Positions 11,487 through 24,969 of a DNA stretch of 64,000 nt are shown piece after piece. The position numbers were made by a program, and so were the translations under genes. Source of the stretch: Arcuatula senhousia (Eukaryota; Mollusca; Bivalvia; Mytilida; Mytilidae); NCBI GenBank assembly GCA_963971305.1, contig OZ020317.1, positions 14,898,001-14,962,000 on the forward strand. Reading direction: 5' to 3'. Positions within the stretch are counted from its first letter, which is position 1; every line of letters begins with the position of its first letter. The notes under the pieces are model-generated. The model saw nothing but the letters and a program-made list of their open reading frames with translations, ran no database searches and was not told the origin of the DNA.

Positions 11487-12740
11487 CTATACAAGATATA
11501 ATACCCCAACCTCTTTGTCATGAAGTGCTGAGAAATTTGTGAAAAGAATTTTGAATGTATGTACAATATTTGTTAAAACCGAAGTATTCAGTTAACAGGA
11601 AGTAAATGACCTAGGAGTGTAAAATTGTAGTACACCATATGGCACTTTAAGACAAAGAAGTATACAAAATATCAGACCTCTACCATATGTAGTTGCTTGA
11701 AAAACTGCGGCAATAATTATGTTACGTACAAACGAACGGACGGACAAATGGTGTAAACGTTTGAAGCAAGGGTATAATTATACATATCTTAGATCAGTAC
11801 TTTTTACTTGTACATATTTATTCAGTATCATAAGGGCTTTAAAATGCCAAAAATAGAACAAATATGAAAATAAACAGACCAAACGAACACCACCCCCCCC
11901 CCCCCAAATCAACCCGGGTTGTAACAGACTGTAAAAATTCAATTTTTTAATGTTTTTAATGCACGTATCATGTACGATTTCAAACAATTGCCATATAATA
12001 AATTATATTTTGGAGGTTAGAATGGTTTTTTATCATTTTGCTATACAAAGTCAGTTGGCATAGTTTATAATGTTTTTATCTCTCCTTCTAAGTCTAGTGT
12101 TTGAAATTTTCAGTATTTTAGGGATAAGCGTCTCTTGTTTAACGTCTTCATCTTTGATTTTGTCTTTCTTTATTTTTTTTCTATGCATACTTTCTGTTGG
12201 AATAGTTCATTCTTTTTCTATTCATACTGAAAAATTAATGGTAAGCTTGATCAAACAAACAGATGTGCTTGTTATAACGCGATTTTTGTGAATTTTACGT
12301 CTTTTCTGTGAATAAACAATCATCACCACGAATATATATGCTTTATGTCACTGTATGAGATTATTTCTATTTGTAAAAATGTGTGTTATGGCACAAATAT
12401 ACTGTGATATCAGTTGCTCAATTTACTCTCAACAGACCGAGTTCATTATAGCCGACAAACAACAGACCCAATTTAAGGAAAATGTTTGTTTAGATAACGG
12501 GGTTGCAGAGATAACTTGTCGTTAGTCATTCTGCTTTTTGAATGTAAAATGTCAGCCTGGTCTTGTTATGCATGTACGACTTTAATAATGTCCATTCATG
12601 TGCTAGTTATTGTTAGTTTGTAGTTTGCCTTAGATTCATAAACATGTAGACTTTTAGTATTCCGAACTCTTATTCCATATGAAAATCATGGATACATAAA
12701 ATATATGCACCGCTAGTTCCCCCGTGTTGCAAAGCACGCA
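11487..12740. other. Gene-free stretch with a dispersed repeat (11,631-11,745)
   Basis: No coding similarity is seen. At 11,631-11,745 CACCATATGGCACTTTAAG...GTATACAAAATATCAGACC is followed by an ACGG-type tract (CGAACGGACGGACAA), a repeat related to the 3856-3930 sequence. A C-run lies at 11,894. The 73-codon hydrophobic frame at 12,070 is not convincing as a gene. Confidence 0.5.
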
Positions 12741-14150
12741 ACAGTAGATTTTTCAAAAGCATTTGACTCTAATTAATGGAGTTTTATGTTTTCAGTTCTT
12801 AAACATTTTGGGTGTAATGACTCATTTGTTAAATGAGTTCAAACTCTTTACAGCAATATTCAAACGTGTGTTATGAACAATGGGTGGGTTTCTGGTACTT
12901 TTTTACAATTCTAGGGGTATAAGACAAGGTTGTCCTCTGTCTGCCTTACTTTTCGTATTTTCAGTAGAAATTATGGCAACCAAATATAGGGATAATAATG
13001 ATATAAAGGGCATTTCTGTGATAATAAATAATAAAACTCGCAGTATCAAAATCTCTCAATTAGCAGATGACACTTCACTTTTTTGTAGTTCAAAAGAGGG
13101 AGTTGAAATTGCAATGAATGAAATTGAAATTTTAGGGTCTTTTTCGAGCCTTTCACTAAATCGAAACTAAACAGGAGGCCCAGCGATAGGGGCTTTAAAG
13201 TCAAGTATAGACAAAGTGGCAAATATTTATTGGTCTAATGGACCTATAAAAGCTCTAGGAGTATATTTTGGAGCAGGGCTATAAGAAAATACTTCTTATA
13301 CGATCCCTAAAAATTCTTTCTTCGTTATCAGCCACTAGTAGAAAAGTTCAAAATTGAATTAAAAGATATGGTTATTAATTGTTTTAATAAGTGTTTGTTT
13401 GGTCTGCTGTACTGAGATGATCACATCAATATCCCTATTGTGTCTCACAACTATTAGACGACAAAGAGATGTGGAAAATAAGTGTACGCGACACAACCAA
13501 CATTAAAGAAACGGCAATTTAAAAAATCACAATGGAAAACAGCCAGCAGTCTTCAATCATATGTTGTGTTCTATGGTCATTACCGGATCCTAAGATTGCA
13601 ATGGAAGAGGGAGGTTTGGCGCCTTAAAACCTGGTATAACCCACCATTTCGTTTGAAATGCCTGTACCAAGTCAGGACCATTCCGATCCACCAATTCTCT
13701 GGTATGACTGATTCGTTTTTGTCATTTTCTCTGGACAATGAGATTGATCATTCAAGTTTGGTAGTTTTGTTATTACCTTTATTGGACACAATACTGAGGA
13801 ATGTGAAAAATTGAACTGGAAAAAAAAAGATAAGAAAAAATGGATAAAAATGGAAAAAAACCTCACTTTATTAGGTAAAATTCTTATAATTAAAACACTG
13901 GTTTTGCCAAAATTAACCTTCCTAGCAACTGCCTGTAGTGTTTTAAACGATTATTTGAAAGCAATTGTGTGTAAGTGTTTTAAATTTCTTTGGGCTTTAA
14001 GTAAAGCGAAACTTTGTTATGGCTCCATTTAATAAGGCGGACTCAATATGACTGATATCAAAAGTTACTTCATGCCGCTAAAGATAACTTGGGTGTTGAG
14101 ATTTATCAAAGGTGAGGATGCTAATTGGAAACGTTTACCTTAATTTAATT
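12741..14150 (+). pseudogene. L1/Tx1-like reverse transcriptase remnant
   Basis: Pieces of an RT domain are spread over three plus-strand frames. Around 12,745 the text reads VDFSKAFDS (palm motif A). 12,880-13,170 gives GIRQGCPLSALLFVFSVEIM and ISQLADDTSLFC, where the catalytic aspartates sit in LADD instead of the usual YADD. 13,811-14,032 gives LTLLGKILIIKTLVLPKLTF, the post-RT region typical of L1/Tx1-type elements. There are several frameshifts and stops. The ~450 bp at 13,300-13,760 does not read as RT and is probably another repeat inserted in the gene. No endonuclease is present. Confidence 0.75.
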
Positions 14151-14370
14151 TTAAGAATTGTGGTTATGAGTAGTATACCGGGCCACTTTAGAACACTCTG
14201 ACATCGATGACCACGAGTTCATTCCCATAGGCTCCATGTTAAATCGTAGCTATTTTCGTACTGAAATACCCACCCTAGATCTCTAGCATGTAAAGTCGTG
14301 TGCAGTCAAGCGGAACGGTGTCTCGTCCCTTTCTTTCGTCCCATTTTAGTTCCTCCCTCTATTACTGGTT

Positions 14371-14512
14371 TCTAACTCTAATCCTTACCCTAACCCTAAT
14401 ACTAGTTCTAACCCTAACCCCTATCTTTAACTGTAACTTTAATTCTTACCCTAACCCTAACCCTAATTCTTACCCTGATACTAACACTAACCCTAATCCT
14501 TACCCTAACAAC
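14371..14512 (-). repeat. Interstitial telomere-type repeats (degenerate CCCTAA)
   Basis: About 140 bp consist mainly of CCCTAA and variants (CTCTAA, CCTTAC, ACTAAC), that is TTAGGG-like units on the minus strand. The units are interrupted and diverged, so this is not an active chromosome end. It lies about 390 bp before the 170-bp satellite array. Confidence 0.75.
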
Positions 14513-14903
14513 CATTTGTTTTGTTATTTTCACCCTTTATGGACTCCTCGTGTTGTAATTCATCCTCTTGTGTGGCTTATTCCGTATTGACCCCTTGTCG
14601 ACAGATTTTGATTTTGTTTGCATTTGGTGTACCAATTTTTGTTTTCAAGTCAAACTTTTTGATCTCTTTCTTGTTTTTTCGTGTAATGTATCTAAAACGC
14701 TTATATCAGCCCTTTTAAGGCTTTAAATGGGTGTTTTGGGGTTAAAATGGGGCTAAAATGGATGTTTTGTGGGTAAAATGGGTAAAATAGGGGGAAGAGG
14801 CAAAGAGGGGGTGGGGGTATATGGGGCTGCTGCTGCTGCTGCTGCTGCTGCGGAGAAACGGGTGGCTACTCTTGTTGCAATAAAGGGGAAAATGGCTGTA
14901 TAG
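14513..14903. repeat. Simple repeats before the satellite: GGGTAAAATG-like tract and (CTG)n
   Basis: At 14,716-14,800 a loose repeat of GGGTTAAAATGG / GGGTAAAATGGG appears. At 14,826-14,852 there are about nine CTG triplets. No gene is seen. Confidence 0.65.
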
Positions 14904-17900
14904 CTCTTTTTGGACCCGGATTTCTTACAAACCGAAAAATGGTAAGGATATTGACCATATAGGTTGTGGACCCCATGGACCCTCCTTCAAAATCAGCCCA
15001 GTCCCAATGGGCCTGGTAGCGTGGGGATTTTTCCACAGGGGGGGGAGAACCCATACCCGTAGGCTTAATTTACACTCTTTTTGGACCCGGATTTCTTACA
15101 AACCGAAAAATGGTAAGGATATTGACCATATAGGTTGTGGACCCCATGGACCCTCCTTCAAAATCAGCCCAGTCCCAATGGGCCTGGTAGCGTGGGGATT
15201 TTTCCACAGGGGGGGAGAACCCATACCCGTAGGCTTAATTTACACTCTTTTTGGACCCGGATTTCTTACAAACCGAAAAATGGTAAGGATATTGACCATA
15301 TAGGTTGTGGACCCCATGGACCCTCCTTCAAAATCAGCCCAGTCCCAATGGGCCTGGTAGCGTGGGGATTTTTCCACAGGGGGGGAGAACCCATACCCGT
15401 AGGCTTAATTTACACTCTTTTTGGACCCGGATTTCTTACAAACCGAAAAATGGTAAGGATATTGACCATATAGGTTGTGGACCCCATGGACCCTCCTTCA
15501 AAATCAGCCCAGTCCCAATGGGCCTGGTAGCGTGGGGATTTTTCCACAGGGGGGGAGAACCCATACCCGTAGGCTTAATTTACACTCTTTTTGGACCCGG
15601 ATTTCTTACAAACCGAAAAATGGTAAGGATATTGACCATATAGGTTGTGGACCCCATGGACCCTCCTTCAAAATCAGCCCAGTCCCAATGGGCCTGGTAG
15701 CGTGGGGATTTTTCCACAGGGGGGGAGAACCCATACCCGTAGGCTTAATTTACACTCTTTTTGGACCCGGATTTCTTACAAACCGAAAAATGGTAAGGAT
15801 ATTGACCATATAGGTTGTGGACCCCATGGACCCTCCTTCAAAATCAGCCCAGTCCCAATGGGCCTGGTAGCGTGGGGATTTTTCCACAGGGGGGGAGAAC
15901 CCATACCCGTAGGCTTAATTTACACTCTTTTTGGACCCGGATTTCTTACAAACCGAAAAATGGTAAGGATATTGACCATATAGGTTGTGGACCCCATGGA
16001 CCCTCCTTCAAAATCAGCCCAGTCCCAATGGGCCTGGTAGCGTGGGGATTTTTCCACAGGGGGGGAGAACCCATACCCGTAGGCTTAATTTACACTCTTT
16101 TTGGACCCGGATTTCTTACAAACCGAAAAATGGTAAGGATATTGACCATATAGGTTGTGGACCCCATGGACCCTCCTTCAAAATCAGCCCAGTCCCAATG
16201 GGCCTGGTAGCGTGGGGATTTTTCCACAGGGGGGGAGAACCCATACCCGTAGGCTTAATTTACACTCTTTTTGGACCCGGATTTCTTACAAACCGAAAAA
16301 TGGTAAGGATATTGACCATATAGGTTGTGGACCCCATGGACCCTCCTTCAAAATCAGCCCAGTCCCAATGGGCCTGGTAGCGTGGGGATTTTTCCACAGG
16401 GGGGGAGAACCCATACCCGTAGGCTTAATTTACACTCTTTTTGGACCCGGATTTCTTACAAACCGAAAAATGGTAAGGATATTGACCATATAGGTTGTGG
16501 ACCCCATGGACCCTCCTTCAAAATCAGCCCAGTCCCAATGGGCCTGGTAGCGTGGGGATTTTTCCACAGGGGGGGAGAACCCATACCCGTAGGCTTAATT
16601 TACACTCTTTTTGGACCCGGATTTCTTACAAACCGAAAAATGGTAAGGATATTGACCATATAGGTTGTGGACCCCATGGACCCTCCTTCAAAATCAGCCC
16701 AGTCCCAATGGGCCTGGTAGCGTGGGGATTTTTCCACAGGGGGGGAGAACCCATACCCGTAGGCTTAATTTACACTCTTTTTGGACCCGGATTTCTTACA
16801 AACCGAAAAATGGTAAGGATATTGACCATATAGGTTGTGGACCCCATGGACCCTCCTTCAAAATCAGCCCAGTCCCAATGGGCCTGGTAGCGTGGGGATT
16901 TTTCCACAGGGGGGGAGAACCCATACCCGTAGGCTTAATTTACACTCTTTTTGGACCCGGATTTCTTACAAACCGAAAAATGGTAAGGATATTGACCATA
17001 TAGGTTGTGGACCCCATGGACCCTCCTTCAAAATCAGCCCAGTCCCAATGGGCCTGGTAGCGTGGGGATTTTTCCACAGGGGGGGAGAACCCATACCCGT
17101 AGGCTTAATTTACACTCTTTTTGGACCCGGATTTCTTACAAACCGAAAAATGGTAAGGATATTGACCATATAGGTTGTGGACCCCATGGACCCTCCTTCA
17201 AAATCAGCCCAGTCCCAATGGGCCTGGTAGCGTGGGGATTTTTCCACAGGGGGGGAGAACCCATACCCGTAGGCTTAATTTACACTCTTTTTGGACCCGG
17301 ATTTCTTACAAACCGAAAAATGGTAAGGATATTGACCATATAGGTTGTGGACCCCATGGACCCTCCTTCAAAATCAGCCCAGTCCCAATGGGCCTGGTAG
17401 CGTGGGGATTTTTCCACAGGGGGGGAGAACCCATACCCGTAGGCTTAATTTACACTCTTTTTGGACCCGGATTTCTTACAAACCGAAAAATGGTAAGGAT
17501 ATTGACCATATAGGTTGTGGACCCCATGGACCCTCCTTCAAAATCAGCCCAGTCCCAATGGGCCTGGTAGCGTGGGGATTTTTCCACAGGGGGGGAGAAC
17601 CCATACCCGTAGGCTTAATTTACACTCTTTTTGGACCCGGATTTCTTACAAACCGAAAAATGGTAAGGATATTGACCATATAGGTTGTGGACCCCATGGA
17701 CCCTCCTTCAAAATCAGCCCAGTCCCAATGGGCCTGGTAGCGTGGGGATTTTTCCACAGGGGGGGAGAACCCATACCCGTAGGCTTAATTTACACTCTTT
17801 TTGGACCCGGATTTCTTACAAACCGAAAAATGGTAAGGATATTGACCATATAGGTTGTGGACCCCATGGACCCTCCTTCAAAATCAGCCCAGTCCCAATG

Positions 17901-20900
17901 GGCCTGGTAGCGTGGGGATTTTTCCACAGGGGGGGAGAACCCATACCCGTAGGCTTAATTTACACTCTTTTTGGACCCGGATTTCTTACAAACCGAAAAA
18001 TGGTAAGGATATTGACCATATAGGTTGTGGACCCCATGGACCCTCCTTCAAAATCAGCCCAGTCCCAATGGGCCTGGTAGCGTGGGGATTTTTCCACAGG
18101 GGGGGAGAACCCATACCCGTAGGCTTAATTTACACTCTTTTTGGACCCGGATTTCTTACAAACCGAAAAATGGTAAGGATATTGACCATATAGGTTGTGG
18201 ACCCCATGGACCCTCCTTCAAAATCAGCCCAGTCCCAATGGGCCTGGTAGCGTGGGGATTTTTCCACAGGGGGGGAGAACCCATACCCGTAGGCTTAATT
18301 TACACTCTTTTTGGACCCGGATTTCTTACAAACCGAAAAATGGTAAGGATATTGACCATATAGGTTGTGGACCCCATGGACCCTCCTTCAAAATCAGCCC
18401 AGTCCCAATGGGCCTGGTAGCGTGGGGATTTTTCCACAGGGGGGGAGAACCCATACCCGTAGGCTTAATTTACACTCTTTTTGGACCCGGATTTCTTACA
18501 AACCGAAAAATGGTAAGGATATTGACCATATAGGTTGTGGACCCCATGGACCCTCCTTCAAAATCAGCCCAGTCCCAATGGGCCTGGTAGCGTGGGGATT
18601 TTTCCACAGGGGGGGAGAACCCATACCCGTAGGCTTAATTTACACTCTTTTTGGACCCGGATTTCTTACAAACCGAAAAATGGTAAGGATATTGACCATA
18701 TAGGTTGTGGACCCCATGGACCCTCCTTCAAAATCAGCCCAGTCCCAATGGGCCTGGTAGCGTGGGGATTTTTCCACAGGGGGGGAGAACCCATACCCGT
18801 AGGCTTAATTTACACTCTTTTTGGACCCGGATTTCTTACAAACCGAAAAATGGTAAGGATATTGACCATATAGGTTGTGGACCCCATGGACCCTCCTTCA
18901 AAATCAGCCCAGTCCCAATGGGCCTGGTAGCGTGGGGATTTTTCCACAGGGGGGGAGAACCCATACCCGTAGGCTTAATTTACACTCTTTTTGGACCCGG
19001 ATTTCTTACAAACCGAAAAATGGTAAGGATATTGACCATATAGGTTGTGGACCCCATGGACCCTCCTTCAAAATCAGCCCAGTCCCAATGGGCCTGGTAG
19101 CGTGGGGATTTTTCCACAGGGGGGGAGAACCCATACCCGTAGGCTTAATTTACACTCTTTTTGGACCCGGATTTCTTACAAACCGAAAAATGGTAAGGAT
19201 ATTGACCATATAGGTTGTGGACCCCATGGACCCTCCTTCAAAATCAGCCCAGTCCCAATGGGCCTGGTAGCGTGGGGATTTTTCCACAGGGGGGGAGAAC
19301 CCATACCCGTAGGCTTAATTTACACTCTTTTTGGACCCGGATTTCTTACAAACCGAAAAATGGTAAGGATATTGACCATATAGGTTGTGGACCCCATGGA
19401 CCCTCCTTCAAAATCAGCCCAGTCCCAATGGGCCTGGTAGCGTGGGGATTTTTCCACAGGGGGGGAGAACCCATACCCGTAGGCTTAATTTACACTCTTT
19501 TTGGACCCGGATTTCTTACAAACCGAAAAATGGTAAGGATATTGACCATATAGGTTGTGGACCCCATGGACCCTCCTTCAAAATCAGCCCAGTCCCAATG
19601 GGCCTGGTAGCGTGGGGATTTTTCCACAGGGGGGGAGAACCCATACCCGTAGGCTTAATTTACACTCTTTTTGGACCCGGATTTCTTACAAACCGAAAAA
19701 TGGTAAGGATATTGACCATATAGGTTGTGGACCCCATGGACCCTCCTTCAAAATCAGCCCAGTCCCAATGGGCCTGGTAGCGTGGGGATTTTTCCACAGG
19801 GGGGGAGAACCCATACCCGTAGGCTTAATTTACACTCTTTTTGGACCCGGATTTCTTACAAACCGAAAAATGGTAAGGATATTGACCATATAGGTTGTGG
19901 ACCCCATGGACCCTCCTTCAAAATCAGCCCAGTCCCAATGGGCCTGGTAGCGTGGGGATTTTTCCACAGGGGGGGAGAACCCATACCCGTAGGCTTAATT
20001 TACACTCTTTTTGGACCCGGATTTCTTACAAACCGAAAAATGGTAAGGATATTGACCATATAGGTTGTGGACCCCATGGACCCTCCTTCAAAATCAGCCC
20101 AGTCCCAATGGGCCTGGTAGCGTGGGGATTTTTCCACAGGGGGGGAGAACCCATACCCGTAGGCTTAATTTACACTCTTTTTGGACCCGGATTTCTTACA
20201 AACCGAAAAATGGTAAGGATATTGACCATATAGGTTGTGGACCCCATGGACCCTCCTTCAAAATCAGCCCAGTCCCAATGGGCCTGGTAGCGTGGGGATT
20301 TTTCCACAGGGGGGGAGAACCCATACCCGTAGGCTTAATTTACACTCTTTTTGGACCCGGATTTCTTACAAACCGAAAAATGGTAAGGATATTGACCATA
20401 TAGGTTGTGGACCCCATGGACCCTCCTTCAAAATCAGCCCAGTCCCAATGGGCCTGGTAGCGTGGGGATTTTTCCACAGGGGGGGAGAACCCATACCCGT
20501 AGGCTTAATTTACACTCTTTTTGGACCCGGATTTCTTACAAACCGAAAAATGGTAAGGATATTGACCATATAGGTTGTGGACCCCATGGACCCTCCTTCA
20601 AAATCAGCCCAGTCCCAATGGGCCTGGTAGCGTGGGGATTTTTCCACAGGGGGGGAGAACCCATACCCGTAGGCTTAATTTACACTCTTTTTGGACCCGG
20701 ATTTCTTACAAACCGAAAAATGGTAAGGATATTGACCATATAGGTTGTGGACCCCATGGACCCTCCTTCAAAATCAGCCCAGTCCCAATGGGCCTGGTAG
20801 CGTGGGGATTTTTCCACAGGGGGGGAGAACCCATACCCGTAGGCTTAATTTACACTCTTTTTGGACCCGGATTTCTTACAAACCGAAAAATGGTAAGGAT

Positions 20901-23900
20901 ATTGACCATATAGGTTGTGGACCCCATGGACCCTCCTTCAAAATCAGCCCAGTCCCAATGGGCCTGGTAGCGTGGGGATTTTTCCACAGGGGGGGAGAAC
21001 CCATACCCGTAGGCTTAATTTACACTCTTTTTGGACCCGGATTTCTTACAAACCGAAAAATGGTAAGGATATTGACCATATAGGTTGTGGACCCCATGGA
21101 CCCTCCTTCAAAATCAGCCCAGTCCCAATGGGCCTGGTAGCGTGGGGATTTTTCCACAGGGGGGGAGAACCCATACCCGTAGGCTTAATTTACACTCTTT
21201 TTGGACCCGGATTTCTTACAAACCGAAAAATGGTAAGGATATTGACCATATAGGTTGTGGACCCCATGGACCCTCCTTCAAAATCAGCCCAGTCCCAATG
21301 GGCCTGGTAGCGTGGGGATTTTTCCACAGGGGGGGAGAACCCATACCCGTAGGCTTAATTTACACTCTTTTTGGACCCGGATTTCTTACAAACCGAAAAA
21401 TGGTAAGGATATTGACCATATAGGTTGTGGACCCCATGGACCCTCCTTCAAAATCAGCCCAGTCCCAATGGGCCTGGTAGCGTGGGGATTTTTCCACAGG
21501 GGGGGAGAACCCATACCCGTAGGCTTAATTTACACTCTTTTTGGACCCGGATTTCTTACAAACCGAAAAATGGTAAGGATATTGACCATATAGGTTGTGG
21601 ACCCCATGGACCCTCCTTCAAAATCAGCCCAGTCCCAATGGGCCTGGTAGCGTGGGGATTTTTCCACAGGGGGGGAGAACCCATACCCGTAGGCTTAATT
21701 TACACTCTTTTTGGACCCGGATTTCTTACAAACCGAAAAATGGTAAGGATATTGACCATATAGGTTGTGGACCCCATGGACCCTCCTTCAAAATCAGCCC
21801 AGTCCCAATGGGCCTGGTAGCGTGGGGATTTTTCCACAGGGGGGGAGAACCCATACCCGTAGGCTTAATTTACACTCTTTTTGGACCCGGATTTCTTACA
21901 AACCGAAAAATGGTAAGGATATTGACCATATAGGTTGTGGACCCCATGGACCCTCCTTCAAAATCAGCCCAGTCCCAATGGGCCTGGTAGCGTGGGGATT
22001 TTTCCACAGGGGGGGAGAACCCATACCCGTAGGCTTAATTTACACTCTTTTTGGACCCGGATTTCTTACAAACCGAAAAATGGTAAGGATATTGACCATA
22101 TAGGTTGTGGACCCCATGGACCCTCCTTCAAAATCAGCCCAGTCCCAATGGGCCTGGTAGCGTGGGGATTTTTCCACAGGGGGGGAGAACCCATACCCGT
22201 AGGCTTAATTTACACTCTTTTTGGACCCGGATTTCTTACAAACCGAAAAATGGTAAGGATATTGACCATATAGGTTGTGGACCCCATGGACCCTCCTTCA
22301 AAATCAGCCCAGTCCCAATGGGCCTGGTAGCGTGGGGATTTTTCCACAGGGGGGGAGAACCCATACCCGTAGGCTTAATTTACACTCTTTTTGGACCCGG
22401 ATTTCTTACAAACCGAAAAATGGTAAGGATATTGACCATATAGGTTGTGGACCCCATGGACCCTCCTTCAAAATCAGCCCAGTCCCAATGGGCCTGGTAG
22501 CGTGGGGATTTTTCCACAGGGGGGGAGAACCCATACCCGTAGGCTTAATTTACACTCTTTTTGGACCCGGATTTCTTACAAACCGAAAAATGGTAAGGAT
22601 ATTGACCATATAGGTTGTGGACCCCATGGACCCTCCTTCAAAATCAGCCCAGTCCCAATGGGCCTGGTAGCGTGGGGATTTTTCCACAGGGGGGGAGAAC
22701 CCATACCCGTAGGCTTAATTTACACTCTTTTTGGACCCGGATTTCTTACAAACCGAAAAATGGTAAGGATATTGACCATATAGGTTGTGGACCCCATGGA
22801 CCCTCCTTCAAAATCAGCCCAGTCCCAATGGGCCTGGTAGCGTGGGGATTTTTCCACAGGGGGGGAGAACCCATACCCGTAGGCTTAATTTACACTCTTT
22901 TTGGACCCGGATTTCTTACAAACCGAAAAATGGTAAGGATATTGACCATATAGGTTGTGGACCCCATGGACCCTCCTTCAAAATCAGCCCAGTCCCAATG
23001 GGCCTGGTAGCGTGGGGATTTTTCCACAGGGGGGGAGAACCCATACCCGTAGGCTTAATTTACACTCTTTTTGGACCCGGATTTCTTACAAACCGAAAAA
23101 TGGTAAGGATATTGACCATATAGGTTGTGGACCCCATGGACCCTCCTTCAAAATCAGCCCAGTCCCAATGGGCCTGGTAGCGTGGGGATTTTTCCACAGG
23201 GGGGGAGAACCCATACCCGTAGGCTTAATTTACACTCTTTTTGGACCCGGATTTCTTACAAACCGAAAAATGGTAAGGATATTGACCATATAGGTTGTGG
23301 ACCCCATGGACCCTCCTTCAAAATCAGCCCAGTCCCAATGGGCCTGGTAGCGTGGGGATTTTTCCACAGGGGGGGAGAACCCATACCCGTAGGCTTAATT
23401 TACACTCTTTTTGGACCCGGATTTCTTACAAACCGAAAAATGGTAAGGATATTGACCATATAGGTTGTGGACCCCATGGACCCTCCTTCAAAATCAGCCC
23501 AGTCCCAATGGGCCTGGTAGCGTGGGGATTTTTCCACAGGGGGGGAGAACCCATACCCGTAGGCTTAATTTACACTCTTTTTGGACCCGGATTTCTTACA
23601 AACCGAAAAATGGTAAGGATATTGACCATATAGGTTGTGGACCCCATGGACCCTCCTTCAAAATCAGCCCAGTCCCAATGGGCCTGGTAGCGTGGGGATT
23701 TTTCCACAGGGGGGGAGAACCCATACCCGTAGGCTTAATTTACACTCTTTTTGGACCCGGATTTCTTACAAACCGAAAAATGGTAAGGATATTGACCATA
23801 TAGGTTGTGGACCCCATGGACCCTCCTTCAAAATCAGCCCAGTCCCAATGGGCCTGGTAGCGTGGGGATTTTTCCACAGGGGGGGAGAACCCATACCCGT

Positions 23901-24219
23901 AGGCTTAATTTACACTCTTTTTGGACCCGGATTTCTTACAAACCGAAAAATGGTAAGGATATTGACCATATAGGTTGTGGACCCCATGGACCCTCCTTCA
24001 AAATCAGCCCAGTCCCAATGGGCCTGGTAGCGTGGGGATTTTTCCACAGGGGGGGAGAACCCATACCCGTAGGCTTAATTTACACTCTTTTTGGACCCGG
24101 ATTTCTTACAAACCGAAAAATGGTAAGGATATTGACCATATAGGTTGTGGACCCCATGGACCCTCCTTCAAAATCAGCCCAGTCCCAATGGGCCTGGTAG
24201 CGTGGGGATTTTTCCACAG
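14904..24219. repeat. 170-bp satellite array, about 55 near-identical monomers
   Basis: The array begins at CTCTTTTTGGACCCGG and ends exactly after TTTTTCCACAG, giving 9,316 bp, or 54.8 units of 170 bp. Reading down the text, the lines repeat every 1,020 bases with no visible substitution; the only difference noticed is one extra G in the first unit (171 bp). Each unit contains ATGGTAAGGAT, AAAATCAGCCCAGTCCC, TTTTTCCACAG, a run of seven G's, and GGACCCGGATTTCTTAC. Because 170 is not a multiple of three, overlapping 112-codon frames appear in every pair of units; they are by-products of the repeat. Such uniformity implies recent amplification or strong homogenisation. Confidence 0.97.
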
Positions 24220-24839
24220 CCGCCCCCCCCTTTTTTTCGGTGTTTTTATTTTATTTTTTTGCTCCTGTTCGCGTAGTAAAAAATGTAAAAAAAATAAACC
24301 TTGAGAGTCTATTATAAATATCGAAAATGTAGACATTTGCCTTTATTTAGAGCCATCTTTTGAAACAAGTTCAGTTTATACATCTTATTTATGTGTAAAA
24401 AATCAAAAGCTGACATTTCCTGATTGAAAATGTTTCTACAAATTTTTTGAGGATGCCGAACCGGAAGTATTTCTTCCAAATTTAAAGTTCAACTTTAGAT
24501 GTTTGTAGCTTAAATTACTTCCCTTTTCAAGTTGCACAAAATAGATTTTTAATTTTTTGTTTCCGTATTTTCATATTTTGTAGTTTGGCTTTCAGTTTTA
24601 TACAATATCTGAATAAAATATTGCATTATATTAGATAATACTCGAGTATCTATCAATTGATTTAAAGATTTATCTATTTAAGGTACCTTGCCAGTTATTT
24701 CTTTTAATTTGTTTGATAAAAAACTTTTTGGAATATCAGTATGACGTAAATTATACATTAAAGCACCTATGTAAATCGAATCAATTGTATCATTTAGTTC
24801 AACAACTTTGACTACCCGACAAACAGACAGACGTTTCGA
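24220..24839. other. Gene-free AT-rich stretch after the satellite
   Basis: It begins with a C-run then a T-run (24,220-24,240) directly at the satellite edge. The rest is AT-rich with no recognisable coding or repeat structure. Confidence 0.5.
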
Positions 24840-24969
24840 AGCACATGTGCCAATTAACAACTGTACTAATTTTGGTTGCAAATGAACTATGGCGTCAGAG
24901 CAATTAACGTTTGAAAAAGTTTACGAACGACAGACGCAAAGTGATGGCAATAGCTAACCTGACCCGAAG
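24840..24969 (+). mobile_element. Truncated HINE-like element, subfamily A, 3' part
   Basis: CAATTAACAACTGTACTAA, GTTTGAAAAAGTTTACG and AAGTGATGGCAATAGCTAAC match, in order, the 3' part of the full copy ending at 60,794. The terminal hairpin is cut short at GACCCGAAGG, where the palindromic repeat at 24,970 begins. Confidence 0.65.

Noticed and set aside
225..12445. GGTCTGTTGAGAGT near 245 and its reverse complement near 12,425 as ends of one 12-kb element
   Set aside because: Only about 20 bp match, a similar motif occurs near 9,540, and the intervening region is explained by independent insertions.
13482..13814. 110-codon frame inside the L1/Tx1-like remnant
   Set aside because: It does not match reverse transcriptase and contains CCTGTACCAAGTCAGGA, which looks like a dispersed repeat fragment. 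It is probably an insertion in the pseudogene, not a gene.
14371..14512. Functional telomere end
   Set aside because: Units are degenerate, the block is only about 140 bp, and DNA continues on both sides.
15007..24304. Over fifty 98-112-codon frames repeated through the satellite
   Set aside because: They are identical and spaced every 170 bp, shift frame from one monomer to the next, and have no start context or domain. They are by-products of the repeat.
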